A program made the translations under genes and the position numbers. Under the pieces are notes generated by a model. It had not been told where the DNA came from. It saw only the letters and a list, made by a program, of their open reading frames with translations, and did not search any database. Shown here in pieces: positions 45,677-57,211 of a stretch of DNA of 64,000 nucleotides (positions are counted from its first letter, which is position 1; each line of letters starts with the position of its first letter). This stretch comes from Cordia subcordata (taxonomy: Eukaryota; Streptophyta; Magnoliopsida; Boraginales; Cordiaceae): the NCBI GenBank assembly GCA_028554755.1, contig JAPTOF010000011.1:496001-560000 (forward strand), written 5' to 3'.

Positions 45677-47250
45677 TGAAGGAATTTTGCAAAACCTTTC
45701 CACAAATTCTTCCAGAATCAAGCTCTTGTAAATTAAAAATTTCACGAAGAACATGATTAGTACCTGGATATTCGTGACATGAATATGTGTTCTTGACAAG
45801 TAGCCATGCGGAAGCTTGATCTTCATCCTCTTTGTACGCAGCCAAGAAATAATGATGGAGGCTAGGGTTTTTTTTTTTTTAAGGGAGGAGGAATATTTTT
45901 CTTTGTAGGAAAAAACTGATAACCCTTAATAAAAATACGTACAATACCTCTCCTTTTATAAAACAAAAGGAGTTGGGCCTTCATAAGTCCCAGGCTTATT
46001 TCCTCCAACCCAATTGGGCCCAAACATTTTAACCCAATTATAAATTAAATCTCTATTTAATTCTTAACCCATTTAGCCCAAGATTTAATTCATGCCACAT
46101 TTCTATGCTAGCAGAAAATAGATGAAATTAAATCCGTGAACTTTTAATAATTAATATTAAATATTTAATTTCTAATTAAATATTCAAATACATTAATTAT
46201 TAATTCCTTTCTTTAATTCACAATTAAATAATGGAATATTTAATTCTCATATAAATATATTAGATCAATCCATCAATAAAATTCTTGACCTTTTGTGTGA
46301 CTCCGTAGGTTCAAACTTAAGCCAGTAATACAAGGACAATCTCTGAACTAATCGGAAATACTGTCTAGTAACGGTTCCCAACGTCCGGATAGGCTGAAAA
46401 ATTGCAAGACAACTATCAATGAACCTGGGCACTGTGGCATATCCCTTATGACCCTCGATATTCCAAAACAACCATAGGAGCACGGTCAACTGTCAAACCC
46501 CTAATTAGTTGTTGTGTATTAGTCCTAATCTTGTCATGACTTATCACGACATGTCTCCGTGACATATCACGCAGAAAGCTTTGGCCAAAGACTTTAACGA
46601 GTTAGGACTAGGTGGAACATCATTCTCCCAATACCTGGAGTAGGTCAGTCCTATCTTGTCCTGCACATTGGCTTCACGACACTTGCTCGCACCCAGTAAC
46701 CCTTCGTCACCAAATTGGAAATACGGGTTGTCAGGCACCAAAGTTCGAGGAGTAATTTTCAAGCATCTGTGGCAGTCTCAGGTTGAAGGGAATACTACAA
46801 CCATGTGCACCACAAGCAATCCTTTAACAGTAGGGTAAGTACCATAGGATGCTTGTAAGCGAGTCATGTTCAGTAAGCGTGTCTCCACACCCTACCTATG
46901 TGTCATACCGGTGTCTCAACACCTATTGGTCATGAGGAAGACCAACCCATGTGACAAACAATAACCTCTACTCGAAGGAATTGACGTCCTAGTACCAATT
47001 CCATCATTCGGTTACGAACAAATTTTAAGGACAACCAGACCATGCCTCATTCACATGATCCCATACAATTGTTCTAAGGAACTACATCATGATCAAAATA
47101 AGAGAAGATGGTGCGATATGATGTAATGGTCAAATATTATTAACATAACTCGTATGTAAACAATTCTAGAAATACAATAGATGACTGACTTTAGGACACT
47201 ATTCCTATGATATGAAATGTATGGGATAGGAAGAAAAGGAAGGCTCATAT
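45677..47250 (-). repeat. 5' LTR of Copia K (outer end uncertain)
   Basis: This non-coding block begins TGAAGGAATTTTGC on the plus strand. The poly-T run at 45869-45881 and AAACCCAATTGGGCCC-like text (46010-46025) lie inside. The long 46290-47100 portion has no ORF with protein resemblance. The opposite end (…ACA expected) is not identified because A4 starts at 47251. There is no second copy in the window, so the LTR call rests on the PBS and gag order. Confidence 0.55.
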
Positions 47251-49150
47251 TGTTAGGATTAGTATGCCCTAAAGCTCACTTGTACATGACATTTTGGATA
47301 TGAAACAATGTATAATCATATTTTTGTTAAATGGCATTATGAGTTTCTTACATATAATCTCTGTTATGTTTTATCGATGCATGTATGAAGGTCCTTTGAC
47401 TTGCACTAATGACTTGAGTGTGCAGTGAGGTTGGACGCACAGGAGGTCCAAGTCTAGATTTAGTTACATCATAAATTGAATCCATAACCAAATAAGTAGT
47501 GTTGGGCACTCTACTGGGATAAGGTTATATTGAGCAAGTCTCCTCTTTGAGGGTGATCTACCTAGGTCATTGGAGGACTTTCTGGATTTGTCTCAATAGT
47601 ACGTGTGTCACGTATTGGATAGGACCATTGTGAGTATGTTTTCTAGCGACGTACTATCAAAGAAAGAAAACAAGACACTCACTGCTACTAAATGATCATT
47701 GCTCTTAATCTTGAGTATATGTGGATGAACTAATGAAGTTAGGGTTTAGTACTTTGATTCACTGTGGGTGAGATCTTATTTTATTAGGATCAACAGCCTT
47801 GTGCATTGAGTGCTAAGTTCTAATTAATTAGAACATGCATATGCAAAATGGAATCTATGTGCCGTCTTTGGGATTGTCCAAATTTATCATCCGAATCTAG
47901 ATCTAGTGATACTACCTTTATAGGTGTGTCGGTCATATGGCTTGAGGGTCGCACCCGAGATCAAGAGATTCCATGACCAAGGATGGTTGGCAACAGGACA
48001 AGAAACCCAACGGAAAAAGATACAGCTAAAGAGGTGATAGTACATAGGCCAAAGGACCGATCTTAGTTGTGGGTATACATAGAGGGGCATTATGGTCAGT
48101 TATTTAGTAGGTCAAAGACAAAGTTCACATTCTTTTGTGATAAGCTTTTGGGTAATGACAATTATTCTTGGAGTGCAACTTTGATCTTATGGTGGAATAG
48201 ATCGAAGTTAAAAATAATTATTATGTCGCCTAGATCGGGCAAGGATAATTTTAATTATTTTTGGAAGCCAATGATAATTGTGTCTTCTTGGTCCCTTCCC
48301 TAGTTGAAATGACTTTGAGAGAGTAATCTTGAAAGAGCAAATTCCATATTGTGGTAGTAGCCTTATTGGGCCAAAGCTTGAAATTGGGTTTGGGCTTTCT
48401 TTAGAGTCCGAGATAACCTAATTGGGCTAGGATGGTTTCCTATTGGGCTTGGGCCTCCACATGGATTATGGACTATGTGTTGGACTTGGATAATGGGCTT
48501 GGCCTAAGTCTTCCAAGACAAGTGGACAACTTGCAAAATACTACAAAAACAAGTGGACAACTTGCACAAGTCTTCCAAGACAAGATTGACAAGTTTCAAA
48601 AAGGAAATACTACATGGAAATTTTCTCCCACATTGAAAGTTTAGCAACTTTAGATGCCAAGTTTCTCTCTATAAATAGACAAGACCCTACACCTTTTACG
48701 TATTCCACTTTGTAGTTGATTTCTTCCTTTTTGGCAAGAAAATACTACAACACATAGTACACACTTATTGTGTGATTTTTGCTCTAGTTTTTCAAGAGCA
48801 TATTACTTTGCTTCTTCCCACACAAGAGGCTATTCTCTCAAGATAAGTCTCTTTAATCATAGGGAAGAAGACTAGGGAGTTGCTTATTGTGACACCCTTA
48901 TAGCAAATTTTTGGTGGCCTTGTTCGTGAACGGGAATAAAGCTCGTGACCGGTTTTAGCTTCATCAAAGGCCCCACGCTTCAAGAGGTTAGCTTTATATA
49001 TTTTGCAAGTACTAATTATATTCTATATATGTTCTTAAGCATGTTCTTGTGTGTGTAATGTGGATATTTTATTTTCTTAGCATGTTTTCTTAGTTATAAT
49101 ATAGAAAATATGGACTAGGATACCCCACACTTAATAATATCGATCCTACA
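47251..49150 (+). mobile_element. Solo LTR A4 (Copia family A)
   Basis: It is 1900 bp, TGTTAGGATTAGTATGCCC to CGATCCTACA, with TATAAATA at about 48670. The flanks CATAT (47246-47250) and CGTAT (49151-49155) are a 4/5 match, consistent with an aged 5-bp TSD. No PBS or internal sequence follows. It sits exactly at the join between K and the Athila derivative L. Confidence 0.9.
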
Positions 49151-49437
49151 CGTATGACTCCATGGAAGGCATTGAAAGCTTATAAGGATAGGCCACTATT
49201 TCCTCTCAAACATATCCATAAGAATCATTAAGAACCAAACTGTCATCATGCTCATCCTCATTCTCACTACAAGATGTAAGCTCTCCATCAACCTCTCTTT
49301 CTAGTTGTCTCTCCAACACATCATCATTTTCACCCCTATTTCTCTCATCTCTAGGTTTTTTCTCATATCTCTTCAACTTGGTCTCAAGGTATCTCAATAC
49401 TTCTAACCACAAGTTTTTCATTCTCCACCATGCTCCT
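49151..49437 (-). pseudogene. Acidic region of the L ORF (non-autonomous Athila group)
   Basis: The minus-strand frame MKNLWLEVLRYLETKLKRYE continues to NDDVLERQLEREVDGELTSC and SENEDEHDDSLVLNDSYGYV before a TGA. It is clearly homologous to the C ORF segment NDDVWERQLEKGVDGEITSC. It is the C-terminal side of element L, which J interrupts at 49437/55738. Confidence 0.8.
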
Positions 49438-51053
49438 TGATGTGTCGTGTTTTTATTTGTGTTTATGTTGTTATTTGCCCTTGTTTAAGAGGCGTTAAGT
49501 GCTCATGAAGATGCTTTAGTATAGTACTTATGTTAAGAATAGGCTTAAGCATAACAATTGTACATCTTGAGTTTAAGAGACAAATTGCTACACTAATTGC
49601 ATGATTTTAATGATTTAGGTGAACTATGAATTAAGATCGAGATTGGACATTGATGGGTGATGAAGGCAGGAGATGCACGGGTCAAAGAGAGAAGATCGAA
49701 AGCCGAAAAGACAAAGAATGGAGGAAGAAAGTTAGCCAAACGACCTAGAAAAAGGAGCCGGTTAACTGGCTAGGTCGACCGGCCACTCTTGAGAGATGCC
49801 CAAAATAGCCAAATGATTACCCCTCCAGAGCCTGTTGACCAGCTCCAGAGAGCATCACCCAAAAAACTGGTCGAGTTAAGAGAAGAAGCCGGTCGACCGG
49901 TTGAGCATAAATGTTAATATAAGAACCCGATTTTCATACTTAAAAGGGGGGAATTTTTAAAGGGACCCAACACGCGGTTGATTGGAAGAATGTAAATGCT
50001 TATATAAAAACCCGATTTTCATACTGAAAAGGGGGAATTTTAAGAGAGACCCAACACACACCCATCACACACACACAAATCCCTAGTTTCACCACCTCCC
50101 CCACACACACAATCACACATTTTATCACGTTGAAGTAAGAGGGTTTAGAGGGTTTCAAGTATTTGGATTCAAGTTTCCTCAAGAGCTTTATACAAGATTA
50201 GCTAGGATGAAAAGAAAGCTTCATAATCTCTGTTTCATTCTATTTCCTATTATTATTAAGTAGACTTGTCTTGGGTGATTTAACTTATGTAATGGGTTAA
50301 CTATACTTTTATGATATGGGATTTGGTGGTTGAATATATACATGTTTTGATTTTCTTGTTCAAATGGTTATTTTCTCATTCGTGTCTAAGTGTTTGACAA
50401 AATGCCTAGATGAGTAGCATGTGTATAAATTGAAGTCTATTTGTTACTAAACACATCTAATCCATGCTATAATCATGTCTATGTGTTTATATACGGATGC
50501 TAAGAAGTGGGTAATGCTTATATTCATGTCTATATGTATATTTGCATGCTTGGTAGTGAATATGACTTCAACAATGCATAAATGTTGGTTGTTAATCGCT
50601 TCTAATGGTGTAATCCGAGCATGACGAAGTTTGGTAGTTGAATAGATCTCATTATTCACGAACACCATGGCCAAGAACATGTATGAATATGCTAGCAAGT
50701 CAAATCCTGATGTAGTGACCATAGAATGACGGCAAGTAATTTAGGGCTAACCTAGGCTGAGTCTCCTTTGGATTTAAATCCAGCCAATAGGTTTTGGGAT
50801 AGGTTTAGTCGACCTTAACGACACTAGGTCTTGGCTTTAAATACAGCCAATGGTTTAGGTACTACAGCTGGTTTATTCTAAGTCACCTAGGAAGCTAATT
50901 GGTCACTCTTAAGTCCCTAGGTCATAAGGACCACACCATAGCTCTAGGAGGCGCCACCTAGGGACGGACCCACACTGACTCCTAGGGAGAAATTAAGACA
51001 CTAATTTAGCAACCTAGTTGAGAGCAATCATTAAAGTTAGCCATCATTCTTTA
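49438..51053 (+). repeat. 5' LTR of J, 3'-truncated
   Basis: It starts TGATGTGTCGTGTTTTT and is colinear with the 3' LTR until CCATCATTCTTTA (51040-51053), where the other copy continues in LTR sequence and this one enters RNase H. Palindrome variants lie at 49757-49900, and the hairpin TTGGCTTTAAATACAGCCAA at 50831-50850. It is missing about 285 bp of the LTR end. Confidence 0.93.
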
Positions 51054-51660
51054 GTTGTTTTACGTCAAAAGAAGGATAAATTTCCCAATATTGTGTACTA
51101 TACTAGCAAGACTCTTGATGAAGCCCAAAAGAACTACACTACCACAGAAAAAAAGCTTCTAGCAATAGTCTTCCCCCTTGACAAGTTTAGGTCCTATATC
51201 CTAGGGTCTAAGGTGATTGTGTACACTGATCATGCGGCGTTGAGGTATTTGTTAGCTAAGAAAGAATCTAAGCCCCACTTGATTAGGTGGTTACTCCTTC
51301 AAGAGTTCGATGTTGAGATCCGGGATAAAAAGGGTAGAAAAAACTTAGTTGCGGATCATTTTTCTCATCTTGTTAGTGAGTCTTCTAGTGATCTTTCCTC
51401 TTTTCATGATTCATTCCCTAATGAGCAATTATTTGCCATTTCTGATCACATACCTTGGTTTGCTCATATTGTCAATTATCTTGCCACAGGGCGTTTTCCT
51501 TCCCATTGGAAAAAGAGAGAAAGAAATAGGTCCCTAGCACAAGTTAGGCATTTCTTTTGGGAGGATCCCTATCTTAAAGTGTGTGTGAATCAAGTGATTT
51601 GTCGGTGTGTGTCTCAGGACGAGTTTGAGAGCGTGTTGAGTATATGAGAGGTGTGGGGGT
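51054..51660 (+). pseudogene. pol: Athila-type RNase H (C-terminal part) and integrase zinc region of J
   Basis: The frame is open across the deletion junction: its first 12-13 codons are LTR sequence, then [20 protein letters not shown] and [20 protein letters not shown] follow. It continues to [39 protein letters not shown] and the integrase N-terminal text, and stops at 51645-51647. The catalytic N-terminal part of RNase H is absent. The stop lies before the second half of the integrase HHCC motif. Confidence 0.9.
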
Positions 51661-52733
51661 CATTTTAGTGGGAAGAAGATCGCCGCGAAGGTCTTGCAAT
51701 ATGGACTGTTTTAGCCCACTGTCTTTAGGGATACCCAAGAATATTGCAAAAACTGTTTCAGATGTCAACAATTCGGGTCCATCTCTAGGAGAAACATGAT
51801 GCCTTTATCCCTTTTCTTCCATGTGAGTTGTTTGATGTTTGGGGTATAGATTTCATAGGTCCATTTCCACCTTCCTCTTGGTACCAATACATTTTGGTAG
51901 CCTTTGATTATGTGTCCAAATAGGTTGAGAAAATTCCCACACGTGCTAATGACCATAGGGTAGTGGTTAAATTCATCAAGGAGAACATTTTCCTTAGATT
52001 TGGAGTCCCTAGCGTCTTGATCAGTGAAGAGGGTTTGCATTTTCACCATAGGACTTTAGAGGCCTTATTGAGAAGGTATTCGGTCACCCACAAGGTAGCT
52101 ACTCCTTATCACCCACAAACTAGTGGACAAGTAGAGGTGTCCAATAGGGAGATTAAGCACATCTTAGAGAAAATGGTTAGGCCTGATAGGAGAGATTGGT
52201 CTGTTAGGCTAAATGATGCTTTGTAAGCCTACCGTACCACTTTTAAAACTCCCATTGGTATGTCTCTGTATCGATTGATTTATGGGAAAGCTTGTCACTT
52301 GCAGGTAGAACTTAAGCACAAAGCTTATTGGGCCATCAAGGCCTTGAATTTTGATTTGGCAAGAGCGGGTGAGAAAAGAAAGCTAGACCTAGTGGAGTTG
52401 GAAGAGCTTAGGTTTGAGGCGTATGAGAACACCAAACTTTATAAGGATAGAAGGAAGAGAGTTCATGATAAATACATTATTAAGAAATCATTCTCTCCCT
52501 CCGATAAAGTTTGGTTGTTTAACTCACGATTGAAACTTTTTCTAGGTAAGCTCAAGACAAGATAGGATGGTCCATATGACGTGGTGGTTGCTTACCCTTC
52601 TGGAGTAGTCAAGATCAAAGACTTAAAGGATGGCTAAGAGTTGATAGTGAATGGGCAACGCCTGAAGCATGCATATGATCTGAGCATGGCTCGTATGGAG
52701 TTTTTAATGCTTCATGACCCCATCTATGAAGGT
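51661..52733 (+). pseudogene. pol: Athila-type integrase of J
   Basis: In shifting frames it reads FWPTVFRDTQEYCKNCFRCQ (CC half of the zinc motif), then [16 protein letters not shown] text (first Asp), PSVLISEEGLHFHH, HPQTSGQVEVSNREIKHILE (catalytic Glu) and [20 protein letters not shown]. It ends with the C-terminal [14 protein letters not shown]...MARMEFLMLHDP. The second catalytic position reads SEEG where SDxG is expected. Stops occur at 51848-51950, 52224-52226, 52563-52565 and 52636-52638. It carries the integrase only as a relic. Confidence 0.9.
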
Positions 52734-54059
52734 TGAAGATGAGCTGGTGATTGCCTAGCTAGCAGCATGGTAGTTAGTGTTACTAGGAGGCAACTTAGGT
52801 TCAATTTTGAAATTTCTCATTTATTTCACTTTTATTTGTTTTTGCTTTCTTTCTTTTTCTTTCACCTATACCAAAGTGTTGAATCCTAGTCCTTAGTCCT
52901 ATAAGATACACCATTGCCTATTATTGCATTTGCCAATATAAGCAGGCATAGGCAATACTACTAATCTTGTTTTCATGGTGAGTGTTTGTGAATTGTGAGT
53001 CCCAGGGTTAATAGTTGGGTGATTTATCATTGGCATGAAGAGCTTTGAAGAAAATGCAAGGTTGTATCTGTCCTTTCTCCACTTATTCCTACCTCATTCA
53101 CACCACTCTTACTCGTTTCGTGATGCCATTTTGCTTGTTTATGTGTATTGTTCTATTTGCTTAAGGACAAGCAAAGTTTAGGTTTGGGGGTGTGGGAGTT
53201 TGGTTTTCTTGTTTTATATCTTGCTTAGGGTAGATTGCATTATATGCTTAAAAATGGTGAAAATTTTTCAATTTTAATGCATGTAAAGTCATTTATTTCT
53301 TTGTTGATCATTGTGTTGGCTATTATGATTGACTCTAATGATTTGTGAATATGAGATGCATTGTGGGAAATGAATAGAGTGGCTTCAAAGCTAAGTCTTA
53401 GAGGGGATGCCCTTCAAAGTTATAAGGAGTAAGGACCTTTAAAGAATAACCCTTGTAGCCACCCCATAGCTTAGTAGGAAAGAGTGTTGAAAACGGGTTG
53501 TTGATGTGAGTGGCCGTTCCTCGACTAGTCTTTTTGATGTGCCAAAGCCTTTCTTTTTCTTTTCTTTTTGTTTGAATACATATCAAAACATGAAAAATTC
53601 AAAAAAAATTGAAAAAAGGCAAAAAGGTGCAAAAATATTAAAAAAAGAAAAGAAAAAAATTACAGAAAAAAAAGAAAAAGCCAAAGGCACCAAAAAGTTT
53701 TGTGAATAAGTGCATAAGTGATACAATGTCAACTTAGCACATGCTACTATCTTTGCATGTTGGGGAGGCCATGAGAGTTGAGGGGGCGTGAAACATCAGC
53801 ATCCCGAGTGCATTTGTTAGAATCCTAGGCTCGTGATAGCTTGGCTACTTAGGAAATTCCCACAAGGAACGAGACCCCTTATGAGTTGGAAGATCCAAAG
53901 AGGCTTAGGGATCTTTCCACAATAGGAATGCTCCCTTCATGCTTCTTAGACTAACCATGATAGAGAGTCCAATCCTTAGGTAACCCTTTGCATCGGCTTT
54001 AGAAATAAACTTAAGATTGGAATTGCTCGGGGACAAGCAAGGATAAGATTTGGGGATGT
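52734..54059 (+). other. 3' non-coding region, second PPT-like module and PPT of J
   Basis: It follows the group pattern: TTACTAGGAGGCAACTTAGG soon after pol (about 52779), and a hairpin/purine module TTGCTTAAGGACAAGCAAAG with TTTGGGGGTGTGGG (53157-53196). Then come an A-rich run (53580-53700), a decayed TCAA...TTAGCAC version of the inverted repeat (about 53710-53745) and a terminal TTGCTCGGGGACAAGCAAGG with TTTGGGGATGT at the LTR edge (54020-54059). No gene is seen. Confidence 0.8.
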
Positions 54060-55737
54060 TGATGTGTCATGTTTTTGTGTGTATTTATGTGTTATTTGCC
54101 CATGTTTAAGAGGTGTTAAGTGCTCATGAAGATGCATTAGTGTAGTACTTATGTTAAGAATAGGCTTAAGCATAAACAATTGTACATATTGAGTTTAAGA
54201 GACAAATTGCCACACTAATTGCATGATTTTAATGATTTAGGTGAACTTTGGGTTAAGATTGAGATTGGACGTTGACAGGTGATGAAGGTGGGAGATGCAC
54301 GGGTCAAAGAGAGAAGACCAGAGGCCAAAAAGACAAATAATAGAGGAAGAAAGTCAGCCGAACGACCACTCTAAGGAGCATCAGCAAAAAGCCGGTCGAC
54401 CGGCATAGCGTAAATGCTGATGTAAAAACCCGATCTTTAGACTTAAAAGGGGGGAATTTTTAGAGAGATCCAACATACACCCATCACACAAAAAAAAAAA
54501 CCTAGTTTCACAACCTTTCACACACACACAATCACACATTTTATCACCTTGAAGCAAAAGGGTTTAGAGGATTTCAAGTTAGCTCAAGAGCTTTCTACAA
54601 GATTAGTTAGAATGAAAGGGAAGCTTCATAATCACTCTTTCATTCTATTTCCTATTATGATTGAGTAGACTTGTCTAGGGTGATTTAGCTTATTTAATGG
54701 TTTAACTATATACTCTTATGATATGGGATTTGATGGCTGAATATATACATGTTTTGATTTTCTTATTCAATGGTTATTTTCTCATTTATGTCTAAGTATT
54801 TGATAAAATGCCTAGATGAGTACCATGTGTATAAATTGAAGTCTATTTATTACTAGACACATCTAATCCATGCTATAATCATGTCTATGTGTTTATATGT
54901 GGATTCTAAGAAGTGGGTAATGGTTATATTCATGTCTATATGTATATTTGCATGCCTAGTAGTGAATATGACTTTAATAACGCATACATGTTGGTTGTTA
55001 ATCGCTTTTAATGGTGTAATCCGAGCATGACAATGTTTGGTAGTTGAATAGATCTTATTATTCATGAACACCTTGGCCAAGAACATGTATGAATGTGCTA
55101 GCCAGTCAAATCCTGCTGTAGTGACCTTAGAATGACGGCAAGTAATTTAGGGCTAGCCTAGGCCAAGTCTCCTTTGGCTTTAAATCCAGCCAATAGGTTT
55201 CAGGATAGGTTTAGTCGACCTTAGCGACACTATGTCTTGGCTTTAAATCCAGCCAATGGTTTAGGTACTATGGTAGGTTTATTCTAAGTCATCTAAGAAG
55301 CCAATTGATCACTCTTAAGGCCCTAGGCTATAAGGACCAGCCTGTAGCTAGGAGACGCTGCCTAGGACTCACACCGAGTCTTTGGGAAAAATTAGGAAAA
55401 TAATTTAGCAACCTAGTTGAGAGCAATCATTAAAGTACACCATCATTCTTTAATCCAATAGCATTTGAGTATAGAATCACCCATTCATAAGTTGAAGCCA
55501 CCCTAAAACCTTTGCATTTGTTAGTTCCCTCTAGATTAGCTTGTTCTCCACTTTCCACTTCCCTTAGTGTAGTTTAATTTGCTTAGGTTTCCTTTTAGTC
55601 ACACTCTAGAACACACACATAAAATTCATCTCCCAACATAGCCTCCCTGTGGAATTGACCCCGCACTTGCATGCACTTTACTACATCGATCCGTGCGCTG
55701 GCAGGTCATTAGAGCTTACACTCAAAAGATGACATCA
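54060..55737 (+). repeat. 3' LTR of J
   Basis: It is 1678 bp, TGATGTGTCATG to AAGATGACATCA. The exact palindrome GCCGGTCGACCGGC is at 54391-54404, and hairpins at 55174-55193 and 55237-55256. It has only one palindrome where the 5' LTR has four degenerate ones, so the two LTRs differ by an indel there. Confidence 0.94.
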
Positions 55738-56493
55738 CTCCTTAAGCACTCATCTCGATTATCAGCTTGTTGCCTCATGTGATCTAGGCGCTTTTGGATA
55801 GATTGGCAAAGGTATATGGGATAGCCAAGCTTTTGACTCCGTGAAAGATACCTAAAACAAGAAGCTTCTTCTAGGTTGAGATGAGAAAGATCTACTTCGA
55901 AAACACCAAAAAAACCATCATAAAAAAACTCAGAGGAATAGTAGGTGGGAAACAATGGTGCGGGAAGTGGATTTTTAAAACAAGGTGGTGGATAATGAAG
56001 AGTCATCTTTACCCTAATACGAAAATGCTGATGTTACTCCCTAAAATCATGTTGTCTAGATATGAACGCATGCATGGGAAAATGATTACTAGGGGTGTTG
56101 GGTATTGTATATAATCAGGAATGACGACGGTAAAACAAGCACTAGAAAAATGATCATGACTTCCACAATGATTGCACTTACAAGCCCTAAATTAGGGATT
56201 GTCATGGGGGCAAAAAAGGGTTGGATGCTCATAACTTCTATACATATGATATGTAATGGGAACAAGTTCTAGTGGGTGGGAAAAGGATACAAGTGACCAC
56301 GATGATACATTAGGATCATTCATGATTAATTGACACAAGTAAACCTCTTAATGAAATAAAGATAATTTTTCTTTTATTAATTAAAATAAAGAAAACATGA
56401 AAAGAAAAGATAAAACAACATGTAACGAGCTAATACACACAAAAACAAAGAAATCAAACAATCGTTGCCTCCTCGGCAGCGGCACCAAGAACT
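55738..56493 (-). pseudogene. N-terminal part of the L ORF with CCHC knuckle
   Basis: The minus-strand reading starts near 56330 with a NVSSWSLV-like segment and YEHPTLFCPHDNP. It then has the knuckle KCNHCGSHDHFSSAC (about 56144-56188), then PPPCFKNPLPAPLFPTYYSS and a coiled-coil-like CQSIQKRLDHMRQQ at the J junction. It matches the first third of the C ORF, with frame breaks. The leader and a decayed Asp-type PBS (GGTGCCGCTGCCGAGGAGG on the minus strand, 56466-56486) lie on its 5' side. Confidence 0.78.
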
Positions 56494-57150
56494 TGATCGC
56501 TATTCATGAGCACAAGCCTAAATAGCACATAAGCGCACGGGTCGTCTATAGTATAGCATGCAAGTGTGGGGTCGAATCCACTAGGAGGCGAAACGTGTGT
56601 GTTGTCCTGAGATATGTGCGTCCTAAAAGGCTACGTGTTAGGTCCCAAAACTACAATTTTTTTGGGTTTTTGAGATAGGATGGAGTGCAGGAAAAGTGTA
56701 CCTACCTTAAGGACAAGGGAATAAAATAGTGTGTGTGTGTGTATGTGTATGTGTGAAATGGGGGAATAAAACAATCTAAGGGGAATCTAACACGTGGAAA
56801 AGGGTAACTAGGGTGATTACGTCTTGCAACTGGGTGATTACTACTTCTTGTTAGGGTTGCTTGATGGATTAAACTTGGTTGCTCTTATCTAGATTCCTAA
56901 TTAACCTATCCTACTACTAAACATATAGACATGCTTAGATTTCACCAATTTAAGTAATAGCACCTAACATGTAAGCAATAGAAACTATTTATGCTATTAA
57001 GTATGCAAACACACACATGCACATGTATATAAGCATACCCTCTTCATGTAATCACCATACAAACACATAGACATGCTAGCACAATGATTCATAAATGGTT
57101 AATAGCATAATAAACTTCAATATACATATGCAACTTCGTTGAGGCATTTC
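56494..57150 (-). repeat. 5' LTR fragment of L
   Basis: On the plus strand it starts TGATCGCTATTCATGAGC and matches the C LTR start through the CACGGGTCG...GGGGTCGAATCCAC region and the CATAGACATG repeats. It is lost near 57150, where a TA-rich microsatellite begins, so only about 0.65 kb remains. Confidence 0.75.
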
Positions 57151-57200
57151 AATATATATCTCTATATATATCTATATATATATATATATATATATATCCA
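57150..57200. repeat. (TA)n microsatellite
   Basis: Alternating TATATATC and a run of about 14 TA units lie at the truncated end of the L LTR, 12 bp before the SIRE LTR. It is a simple repeat with no other signal. Confidence 0.9.
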
Positions 57201-57211
57201 CCATGTACCCA

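Larger units (their letters stand above)
41116..47250 (-). mobile_element. Ty1/Copia element K, 3'-truncated
   Basis: The minus-strand order is LTR (47250 to 45677, start uncertain), PBS, an unusually long leader (45662 to 43460), gag, protease, integrase, then an abrupt end at about 41115 before RT. There is no RT, RNase H or 3' LTR. The gag and integrase differ clearly from family A. K is cut on one side by an Athila gag fragment and on the other by the family-A solo LTR A4. Confidence 0.82.
49438..55737 (+). mobile_element. Athila-type deletion derivative J
   Basis: The LTRs are at 49438-51053 (3'-truncated) and 54060-55737. A perfect TSD CTCCT flanks the element (49433-49437 and 55738-55742). 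The internal region keeps only the end of RNase H, integrase, the 3' non-coding region and PPT. The end of the 5' LTR, the PBS, gag, protease, RT and start of RNase H are missing in one deletion with its junction at 51053/51054. The TSD at both outer ends shows the deletion happened after integration, or that the insertion was of an already deleted copy. Confidence 0.93.

Noticed and set aside
54853..55086. Conserved 77-91 codon frames in both J LTRs (also 50447-50722)
   Set aside because: They occur in LTR sequence, differ in length between the two LTRs and have no recognisable domain; conservation reflects LTR identity.
57150..57200. TA-rich run as a possible origin or centromeric repeat
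   Set aside because: A short simple dinucleotide run only, without higher-order satellite structure.
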